Shown: piece by piece, positions 7,262 to 12,848 of the stretch
Layout of the letters: every line of letters starts with the position of its first letter
Position numbering within the stretch: the first letter of the stretch is position 1
DNA from: an uncultured Ruminococcus sp.
GTDB lineage: Bacteria; Bacillota; Clostridia; Oscillospirales; Ruminococcaceae
Direction: 5' to 3'
Length of the DNA stretch: 12,848 bases
Assembly (NCBI GenBank): GCA_946544695.1
Contig: CAMNMO010000046.1
Coordinates: 1 to 12,848, forward strand
Translations under genes and position numbers: made by a program
The notes under the pieces: model-generated
The model's database searches: none
The model's input: only the letters and a program-made list of their open reading frames with translations
Told to the model about the DNA's origin: nothing

Positions 7262-7807
7262 ATGAATTTTGCGGAAGATAACAAAGTGGTAACAGAAACT
7301 ATTGACATTATTACAGAGGGTGTAGTAAAATATATGTTAGACAATTCCATCACTATGTCAACAGCCGAAAGCTGTACAGGTGGAATGGTCGCAGAGGCAG
7401 TCACTTCGGTGAGCGGTGCGTCAGGCATGTTCAAAGGCGGCGTGTGCACCTATACCGAGGAGATGAAGATGAAGCTGCTGGGCGTGCAGGAGAAAACGCT
7501 CAGACAGTTCACGGTCTACTCGAAGGAGACCGCAAGCGAGATGAGTCTCGGGGCACAGAAGATGTTCGGCACTGATTGTGCAGTCGGCATCACGGGTCTG
7601 GCGGGACCGGGCGGCGGTACGGCTGAAAAGCCTGTCGGTACGGTGTACGTTTCGGCAAGGTACGCAGACAGGGAGATCGTGAGAGAGCTGAGGCTCTATG
7701 AAGAATATGAGAAACTTGACAGAGGAATTATAAGAAGGATAACAACAATGAAAGCCTTGCAGATGATATGCGAGGTGTGCGGTGTTCCGACAGGTCAAGG
7801 AGAATGA
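7262..7807 (+). CDS. CinA C-terminal domain protein, nicotinamide-nucleotide amidohydrolase (PncC) family
   Basis: Family members deamidate nicotinamide mononucleotide to nicotinate mononucleotide in NAD recycling; cytoplasmic. From the ATG at 7262 the protein has 181 residues and is a stand-alone CinA-C domain. TAESCTGG (residues 34-41) is the signature loop, followed by SGASGMFKGGVCTYT, KLLGV and TGLAGPGGGTAEKPVGTVY (111-129). The N-terminal molybdopterin-binding-like domain of full CinA is absent, as in other PncC proteins. The frame is open back to an ATG at 7202, but that codon abuts a -10 box and lacks a ribosome site; the chosen start has only a weak GCGGGG upstream. The final codons contain the AAGGAG of the next gene and only 3 nt separate them, so it is almost certainly co-transcribed with the sortase genes. 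A functional link between NAD salvage and sortases is not known to me. Confidence 0.88.
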   Translation: MNFAEDNKVVTETIDIITEGVVKYMLDNSITMSTAESCTGGMVAEAVTSVSGASGMFKGGVCTYTEEMKMKLLGVQEKTLRQFTVYSKETASEMSLGAQKMFGTDCAVGITGLAGPGGGTAEKPVGTVYVSARYADREIVRELRLYEEYEKLDRGIIRRITTMKALQMICEVCGVPTGQGE

Positions 7808-7810
7808 TAT

Positions 7811-8887
7811 ATGGCAATGTCAAATGAAACTGCTAATCTGACCGAGAGAGATACTTCAAATTTCTTCCTGAGATTTTTCAAGTATTTTATCCCGTGGAAA
7901 GGCGACAAGCGCAATGAGATAATCCGCAAGATAGCATTTTGTACGTCGATAGCGCTGTTTTCCATGTCTATCGACCAGCTGAGCGATTACCTCGGCGCTT
8001 CAAAGGAAGAACAGAAATCTTACATACAGCAGGTCGTTGACGAGTATGAGCCGAAGTTCGATAAGAACGTCAGCTTCGATGTTAATAACGGCGGCGACGA
8101 TTATGATGCGGCAAACCCCGAGGCTTCCAAAGCCAAGCTGACTGTTCAGGACTGGGCAAAGCCGCTGCTTAAACGCAACCCCGATGTGGTCGGCTGGATA
8201 AAGATAGCAGGCTTTACCGACTTCGACGGCAAGGAGTATATAAACTTCCCTGTGCTTCAGGGCAAGAATAATGAGGATTACCTCGACAAGAACCTGGACA
8301 GAGAATATTACGAATCAGGCAGTATCTTCATTGATGCGTTCAGCCACATGGACGATACGGGACAGACCGATAACATCACCGTGTTCGGTCACCACATGGG
8401 CTATGTGGGCACAAGCTTTACTCACCTTTCGGAATATGAACAGGGTGTGGATTTTCTCAAGCAGTATCCCATCATTGAGTTCAATTCCATCTATGAGAAC
8501 GGCTGCAAGTATGCCATCGTAAGCTGCTTTGCGATAAATACCGAGGCAAAGGACGACGGCGGAGATCTTTGGCCTTATGTTGGCTGCAGAGATTTCAATG
8601 ATGATGACAATAAGTTTGAGGACTGGTATGACCAGATCTCAAAGAGGTCGTGGTATACAAGCAATGTGAAGTGTACCGCAGACGATAAATACATCACACT
8701 TTCCACCTGTTCAAAACTGCTGAGTGACCTGAGATGGGTAATAGTCGCAAAGAAACTCACAGTTGATGACAATGTGGATCTTATCGTAAAATCCTATAAG
8801 GAAAAGCCCGATAAGGATATTTATTTCCCGAAATACTGGCGTGAGATCTACGGAAACAACAAGGTCTACAAAGGCTGGGAATATTAA
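7811..8887 (+). CDS. Class B sortase, first tandem copy
   Basis: A membrane-bound cysteine transpeptidase that cleaves a sorting signal and attaches the protein to the cell wall or to another protein. The 358 residues begin with a cytoplasmic segment ending in KYFIPWKGDK (24-33), then one membrane segment (about 39-55), a linker with QQVVDEYEP, and the sortase barrel from about 113. Catalytic residues are visible: His194 in FGHHMG, Cys300 in TLSTC and Arg308 in LRWVIVAKK. The form GHHM followed by FTHLSEYEQGVDFL is typical of class B. After the arginine there is a tail of about 50 residues ending GWEY, which is long for a sortase. AAGGAG (7797-7802) lies inside the end of the preceding gene, 8 nt before the ATG. 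It is paralogous to the next gene. No LPXTG- or NPQTN-type substrate is encoded in the window, so its target is unknown. Confidence 0.95.
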   Translation: MAMSNETANLTERDTSNFFLRFFKYFIPWKGDKRNEIIRKIAFCTSIALFSMSIDQLSDYLGASKEEQKSYIQQVVDEYEPKFDKNVSFDVNNGGDDYDAANPEASKAKLTVQDWAKPLLKRNPDVVGWIKIAGFTDFDGKEYINFPVLQGKNNEDYLDKNLDREYYESGSIFIDAFSHMDDTGQTDNITVFGHHMGYVGTSFTHLSEYEQGVDFLKQYPIIEFNSIYENGCKYAIVSCFAINTEAKDDGGDLWPYVGCRDFNDDDNKFEDWYDQISKRSWYTSNVKCTADDKYITLSTCSKLLSDLRWVIVAKKLTVDDNVDLIVKSYKEKPDKDIYFPKYWREIYGNNKVYKGWEY

Positions 8888-8890
8888 AAT

Positions 8891-8932
8891 AAGATCACAA
8901 GGATCTTGACAGGGACAGCAGATACCCGTCCC
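8891..8932 (+). other. Two hairpins in the spacer between the sortase genes
   Basis: AAGATC (8891-8896) pairs with GATCTT (8902-8907), and GGGAC (8912-8916) with GTCCC (8928-8932). No U tract follows, so these look like mRNA processing or stability elements rather than a terminator. The TTGACA at 8906 has no matching -10 box, so no separate promoter is called for the second sortase. Confidence 0.4.
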
Positions 8933-8956
8933 GTAAAGTCGAGGAGAATGATATAT

Positions 8957-10033
8957 ATGGCAATGTCAAAAAGATCAAAAGATCTGAGCGGCAGTGAGTC
9001 GTCAAACAGCTTTGTCCGCTTTATCAGGTATTTTATCCCGTGGAAGGGCGACAAAAGCAGCGAAACAGTCCGCAAGGTGGTTTTTATAGCATCTGTGGCA
9101 ATGTTCGCAGCAGCTGTCGGTCAGCTGAATGATTATGTAAAGACCAATAAGGGCGATCAGCCCGACGTTCAGCAGGTCGTTGAACAGTATGAACCCAGCG
9201 CTGATGCAAACGTGGATTATGAGGAAAATACGGGCAGCGATGCAGTTGATATCGCTTCACCCGAAGTTACTCAGAGAAAGCGTGAAGTGCAGAAGTGGGC
9301 TAAGGAACTGGTCGAGCGCAACGATGATGTCGTGGGCTACATAAAAATACCCGGATTCACCGATTACTACGATGATGAGTTTATCGACTTCCCTGTGATG
9401 CAGGGCGTTGATAACGACGATTATCTTTATAAGGATATCGACCGTGCATACTACGAATCAGGCAGTATCTTTGCCGATACGTGGAGCAGGATAAGTGAGA
9501 ACGATGTGTCTGATAATATCACCATATTCGGTCATCACATGGGCTGGGTAGGCACAAGCTTCACACACCTGTCAGAGTATGAACAGGGCGTTGATTTCCT
9601 GAAGGAACACAACATCATCGAGTTCAATACTATCTATGAAAGTAACTGCAAATACGCCATCGTAAGCTGTTTCATGATAAATACCGAACCTTCGGACGAT
9701 GACGGCAACCTCTGGGAGTACATCGGTTACAGAGATTTCACCGATGATGAGTACACTTTCGATGACTGGTATCATGAGATCACAAGAAGATCATGGTACG
9801 CTAACGATGCGATAAAGTGTACCGAGAACGATAAGTACATCACACTGTCTACCTGCTCAAAACTGCTGGACGACACAAGATGGGTCATCGTTGCGAAGAA
9901 GCTTACTCCCGATGACGATGCAGACCTTATCAAAGAGTCGTATACGGCTAAGAATGATAAGGATATCTATTTCCCGAAAAGCTGGCGTGAAAAGTACGGC
10001 AATGAGACCGTATATAATGGCTGGGAATATTGA
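8957..10033 (+). CDS. Class B sortase, second tandem copy
   Basis: Also 358 residues, with the same plan: cytoplasmic segment ending in RYFIPWKGDK, one membrane segment (about 39-56), QQVVEQYEP linker, barrel, and a long C-terminal tail ending GWEY. Catalytic residues are His193 in FGHHMG, Cys300 in TLSTC and Arg308 in TRWVIVAKK. Across the 59 residues from DNIT to INTE around the histidine, 50 are identical to the first copy by my count, while the N-terminal arm, membrane segment and linker differ much more. The frame extends to a TTG at 8906, but GAGGAG (8941-8946) 10 nt before the ATG at 8957 decides the start. The ribosome-site region and first codons (GGAGAATGATAT, then ATGGCAATGTCAAA) repeat those of the first copy, so the duplication included the translation signal. 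Probably the two copies serve different substrates or sites; that is inference. Confidence 0.95.
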   Translation: MAMSKRSKDLSGSESSNSFVRFIRYFIPWKGDKSSETVRKVVFIASVAMFAAAVGQLNDYVKTNKGDQPDVQQVVEQYEPSADANVDYEENTGSDAVDIASPEVTQRKREVQKWAKELVERNDDVVGYIKIPGFTDYYDDEFIDFPVMQGVDNDDYLYKDIDRAYYESGSIFADTWSRISENDVSDNITIFGHHMGWVGTSFTHLSEYEQGVDFLKEHNIIEFNTIYESNCKYAIVSCFMINTEPSDDDGNLWEYIGYRDFTDDEYTFDDWYHEITRRSWYANDAIKCTENDKYITLSTCSKLLDDTRWVIVAKKLTPDDDADLIKESYTAKNDKDIYFPKSWREKYGNETVYNGWEY

Positions 10034-10039
10034 TGCGCC

Positions 10040-10138
10040 GGCAAAAAATCTGCCTTCGGGCATAATTGCTTTATGCTATTAGACCGACATACGTCGGTTT
10101 AAAATATAAAGCTCCGCAGCAGCTCTCACGGCTGCGGA
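10040..10138 (+). promoter_or_regulatory. Hairpin-rich spacer before the SleB-like gene
   Basis: Several stems can form in this 150-nt gap: GGCA (10040-10043) with TGCC (10051-10054); the same TGCC with GGCA (10059-10062) around a TTCG tetraloop; GCATAA (10060-10065) with TTATGC (10071-10076); ACCGAC (10083-10088) with GTCGGT (10093-10098), followed by TTTAAAATAT; and TCCGCAGC (10113-10120) with GCTGCGGA (10131-10138). The first three compete for the same bases. ACCGAC/GTCGGT may be a weak terminator for the sortase transcript. I recognise no known riboswitch and no clear promoter. Confidence 0.4.
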
Positions 10139-10183
10139 CAGGAAGTCTCGTAAGGGGTTTCCGGAAAGGTAATGTGATAAAAA

Positions 10184-11326
10184 ATGAAGCAGAAAAGATC
10201 AAGGGCTGCCAAACAGCGTGCTGCAAGGCCGTCCGTGAGAAAGGTCGGTACGATGCTGGGAAGCGGCGCTCTGTGCGTACTTACTGTGGGCACGATAAGC
10301 GTTTGCGGACTGCTGGGTCATAAGGCTCAGTCAAAGGCAGAGGCTGACAAGGAAACAAAGGCTGCGAATGTAAACACCACCGACACAGCGAGAGATGAGG
10401 GTGCGTATACCGCACTGGATACTGTCACATGGAGAAAGGCAAGTATCAACGAGTATGAGTTTGCGGAGGTATCCGCTCCTGAGACCACTAAGGTAACAGA
10501 AGCAAGCTCCTCTGCGGCAGAGACGACAACATCAGCTACGGAGAAAAAAACGGAAACAAAGGCAGATACAGCTAAAGCTGAGGCTGAAAAAACTGCCGAG
10601 GACAAGACAGAGATCAAGAGCATTTCAAAGACCTTCCTGTATGTGGAAGAACCCGTGAGCCTGAGAAAAGCTCCCGATAAGAGCGCAGAAGCGCTTGAGG
10701 TGCTCGATACAGACACAAGGGTCGTTGTTGACGGCTGCACCGATGACGGTGTGTGGTATTCTGTAAGGCATGGCGAAGTAACAGGCTACGCTACCGCCGA
10801 GAATTTCACGGGAAAAACGCCGAACAGCAAAAAGACCGAAGAAAAGAAAGACGAAAAGTCCACAGAGAAAAAGGACGGCAAGTCCGAGGATAAGACCGTT
10901 ATCGAGCTCAAAGAAAAAGAGGACAGCTCAAAGAAGAACGCAGTCATCAGCTATACTGATGAGGAGTTCGAGATGCTGTGCTACGTACTTCAGGGTGAGG
11001 TAGGAAATTGCTCGGAAGCAAGCAAGATAGCCGTTGCCAATGTCATCATCAACAGGGTCAGATCGAGCCAGTTCCCCGATTCTATCTCGGCAGTGCTGAC
11101 TGCACCTTCACAGTTCGATGCCATCTATGGCTACTATAACGGCACAACAGTTCCCACGCAGAATACAAGAGATTGTGCGGCAAGGGCGCTTGCGGGCGAG
11201 GATAACACAGGCGGTGCTACCTACTATTACGCTCCCAGCTACTGCGGCGGCTCGACAGCTTCATGGTTCGAGACACTTCAGTTCTGCTATGAGGTCGATG
11301 GTCAGAGGTATTTCAAGAACTGGTAA
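10184..11326 (+). CDS. Membrane-anchored SH3-domain SleB-like cell-wall hydrolase
   Basis: A 380-residue envelope protein. A very basic N-terminus (KQKRSRAAKQRAARPSVRK) precedes one membrane or signal segment (about 22-44). A low-complexity linker rich in Thr, Ala, Lys and Glu follows (about 98-147), then a bacterial SH3 domain (about 150-208) that could bind peptidoglycan, a second highly charged Lys/Glu linker (about 211-252), and a C-terminal hydrolase domain of the SleB/CwlJ family (about 256-380). LQGEVG supplies the likely catalytic Glu272; IAVANVIINRVRSSQFP and PSQF are family blocks. SleB acts as a lytic transglycosylase on spore cortex, but similar domains also occur in vegetative proteins; the SH3 and anchor suggest wall remodelling at the outer membrane face. 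The start is uncertain in detail: GGAAAGG ends 14 nt before the ATG, an unusually long gap, and an in-frame ATG-TGA lies between. No sortase sorting signal is present at the C-terminus. Confidence 0.88.
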   Translation: MKQKRSRAAKQRAARPSVRKVGTMLGSGALCVLTVGTISVCGLLGHKAQSKAEADKETKAANVNTTDTARDEGAYTALDTVTWRKASINEYEFAEVSAPETTKVTEASSSAAETTTSATEKKTETKADTAKAEAEKTAEDKTEIKSISKTFLYVEEPVSLRKAPDKSAEALEVLDTDTRVVVDGCTDDGVWYSVRHGEVTGYATAENFTGKTPNSKKTEEKKDEKSTEKKDGKSEDKTVIELKEKEDSSKKNAVISYTDEEFEMLCYVLQGEVGNCSEASKIAVANVIINRVRSSQFPDSISAVLTAPSQFDAIYGYYNGTTVPTQNTRDCAARALAGEDNTGGATYYYAPSYCGGSTASWFETLQFCYEVDGQRYFKNW

Positions 11327-11377
11327 AGTGCATAAGTACGCACCGAGGTTTTTGTGCAACATTTGTTAAGAGCTACG

Positions 11378-11420
11378 AAAAGTCAGGACAGACAGCGGTT
11401 TTGTCTTGACTTTTTCTCTT
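11378..11420 (+). terminator. Intrinsic terminator after the SleB-like gene
   Basis: AAAAGTCAGGACA (11378-11390) pairs with TGTCTTGACTTTT (11402-11414) over 13 positions with one G-T pair, followed by a T-rich run to 11420. It sits 51 nt after the stop codon. Its 3' arm contains the -35 box of the next promoter. Confidence 0.85.
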
Positions 11421-11433
11421 TATTTGATAAAAT
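11406..11433 (+). promoter_or_regulatory. Promoter of the SpoIID-like gene, overlapping the terminator
   Basis: TTGACT (11406-11411), a 16-nt spacer and TAAAAT (11428-11433), with TG at 11425-11426 as an extended -10. Transcription should start near 11440. A GGGCG/CGCCC hairpin (11444-11448 with 11454-11458) then lies at the 5' end of the message. Confidence 0.65.
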
Positions 11434-11499
11434 GGAGAATGTAGGGCGTTTTGCGCCCAAATGTCCAAAAAATCTATCACGTTTGAGGTAAGTTGTGTA

Positions 11500-12848
11500 A
11501 TGAGCAGGACTAAGAACGAAAATAATGATATGCCCTCAAAGGCAGGACGGATAGCGGCACATCTGCGGCTGCTGGTGACAGGTATTGCTGTTACGGGCGG
11601 GTGCGGACTTATGATGCTGACAGACAGCGCATTCAACCCTGCGCATAAGGTCGTTAAGGCTGAACCCGCAAAGGCTGTCAACACCGCCGAGAAGACCGTT
11701 CCCGAGGAGATAAGGATAAAGAACGCCCAGCTGGAAAAGGCGTCCGCTTCCGCACTGGAAATGGTGCAGCGTCAGTTCTCCAGCCCATTGGTGCTGGCTG
11801 AACCCGAGGTGGTCGAAAAGCTGGAATTCACCAAGTTCAAAAAGGCTGCGATAGGTGAGTATGATATGTCTGCGGCTGAAACAAAGGCTAAGGGCTTTAC
11901 AGTCAACAGCGGTGCTATCACCGATCCCAATGACTTCACTGTGCCCTTCCCCGAACAGGATACGCTGATATATTATCCCGAAAAGGGCGAACCCATGAAC
12001 CTCTCCGCTACAAGAAGTGTGGCAGGTGAGTATTTCAGGGTGCATGATGAGAACTCGGGTTCAACGCTGGTCATGAACGGTCATGAACTGCTTTGCCTGA
12101 TGGTAAATAATGAGATCGGCGACAGCTGGGACGAGGAGGCTATCAAGGCGCAGATAGTCGCTGCGTACTCTCACCTGAGATTCAATCAGGAACATGGTCT
12201 GACCCCGACCATCGGTCTGAGATACGGCTATTCTTCCAAGCTGGAAGGCTGCGTCAATGCTGTCGAAGGACAGGCTATGCACTATGACGGCGATATCATC
12301 AATGCCGTTTACTCAGCTTCCAGCGCAGGCTATACCACCACCGCAGGCGATATCTGGGGCATGGATTACCCCTACCTCAAATGTGTCGAAAGTATCTATG
12401 ATGACCAGGACGTCAACTGGGGCATAGAGAAAAAGTACAGCCGTGAGGAAGTCAAGTCCATGCTGGAAGACCGCTTCGGTATAACTCTCTCCGAGGACCA
12501 GACCAAGTGGTTCTCGATCGACAGAGCGTACAGCGTGGTATATATAGATACCGTCACCATCGACGGCAGGGCTGACTGCAAGCTTACAGGCAACCAGCTG
12601 TGCAACATGATGGGACTCAAATCCAATGCCATAACCATACAGTATAAGGACGGCGAATTTACATTCACCTCCTGTGGCTGGGGACACGGCGTCGGAATGT
12701 CACAGTGGGGCGCACATTATTACGCCGAAAACGGCTGGACTTACGACCAGATACTTACACATTATTACGTTGATGCCAGACTGGAGCTTTCCGCACCCTC
12801 CGCTTATTCTGCCGACCCCGAGGAAGCAGAGGAGGACAGCAGCGAGGA
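11500..12848 (+). CDS. SpoIID/LytB-domain protein, 3' end beyond window
   Basis: About 449 codons are open from the ATG at 11500 to the right edge with no stop, so the gene is incomplete. A charged N-terminus and one hydrophobic segment (about 22-40, IAVTGGCGLMML) suggest a membrane anchor; TGGC is a poor lipobox. Residues of about 45-160 match nothing I recognise. The SpoIID domain follows: LLCLMVNNEIGDSW with the expected catalytic Glu205, then EEAIKAQIVAAYSHL, the YSASSAGYTT block (271-280), DIWG and PYLKCVES, and the hallmark GWGHGVGMSQWGAHYYAENG (393-412). SpoIID is a lytic transglycosylase that cuts glycan strands stripped of stem peptides, working with amidases; LytB-type relatives enhance amidases in vegetative cells. 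The usual Arg after VAA is Tyr here. The visible end is acidic (PEEAEEDSSE), so a further region probably follows. Start supported by GAGG 11 nt upstream. Confidence 0.92.
   Translation, partial: MSRTKNENNDMPSKAGRIAAHLRLLVTGIAVTGGCGLMMLTDSAFNPAHKVVKAEPAKAVNTAEKTVPEEIRIKNAQLEKASASALEMVQRQFSSPLVLAEPEVVEKLEFTKFKKAAIGEYDMSAAETKAKGFTVNSGAITDPNDFTVPFPEQDTLIYYPEKGEPMNLSATRSVAGEYFRVHDENSGSTLVMNGHELLCLMVNNEIGDSWDEEAIKAQIVAAYSHLRFNQEHGLTPTIGLRYGYSSKLEGCVNAVEGQAMHYDGDIINAVYSASSAGYTTTAGDIWGMDYPYLKCVESIYDDQDVNWGIEKKYSREEVKSMLEDRFGITLSEDQTKWFSIDRAYSVVYIDTVTIDGRADCKLTGNQLCNMMGLKSNAITIQYKDGEFTFTSCGWGHGVGMSQWGAHYYAENGWTYDQILTHYYVDARLELSAPSAYSADPEEAEEDSSE

Noticed and set aside
8906..8956. Upstream TTG start for the second sortase and a promoter based on TTGACA
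   Set aside because: The strong GAGGAG before 8957 and the match to the first copy's start favour the ATG; no -10 box lies 16-18 nt after TTGACA.
11200..11326. Possible sortase substrate signal at the end of the SleB-like protein
   Set aside because: The C-terminus is the end of the hydrolase domain (GQRYFKNW), with no LPXTG-like motif, hydrophobic stretch or basic tail.
11599..11607. Lipoprotein cleavage site (TGGC, Cys35) in the SpoIID-like protein
   Set aside because: The -3 residue is Thr rather than Leu/Val/Ile and the hydrophobic stretch continues past the cysteine, so a signal anchor is more likely.

Overview
The window looks like chromosomal DNA from a Gram-positive Clostridia bacterium, most likely a Ruminococcus-type (Oscillospiraceae) gut or rumen fibre degrader. 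This is inferred from strong AGGAGG-type ribosome sites, consensus extended -10 promoters, a cytoplasmic GH8 xylo-oligosaccharide hydrolase, paired class B sortases and a rhodanese-less ThiI beside a dedicated cysteine desulfurase. No mobile element, CRISPR array, tRNA or rRNA was seen.

Layout. Bases 1-233 hold a small CXXC metal-binding (HMA) protein, probably the tail of a copper operon entering from the left. A near-perfect extended -10 promoter (343-371) and a structured leader of about 165 nt drive glmS (544-2382). glmS ends at a strong bidirectional terminator (2391-2418) shared with the convergent GH8 exo-oligoxylanase gene (2435-3592, minus). That gene is preceded by a promoter overlapped by an operator-like palindrome. 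Cytidine deaminase (3735-4118, minus) follows. Divergent from it are a cysteine desulfurase (4387-5517) and ThiI (5662-6840), which fit a sulfur relay to tRNA 4-thiouridine.

After a 421-nt AT-rich stretch full of inverted repeats (6841-7261) comes a cell-envelope block, all on the plus strand: a PncC/CinA-C family deamidase (7262-7807), two tandem class B sortase paralogues of identical length (7811-8887 and 8957-10033), a membrane-anchored SH3 plus SleB-like cell-wall hydrolase (10184-11326), a good terminator overlapping a new promoter (11378-11433), and a membrane-anchored SpoIID/LytB-domain protein (from 11500) that runs off the right edge.

The first two thirds are housekeeping metabolism. 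The last third is the most interesting part. Two transpeptidases and two probable peptidoglycan-cleaving enzymes sit side by side with no visible LPXTG-like substrate, and the two hydrolases share a short motif between their membrane anchor and catalytic domain. This reads as a vegetative wall-remodelling locus built from sporulation-type domains, but its role is inference. Nothing here is clearly a new class of system.
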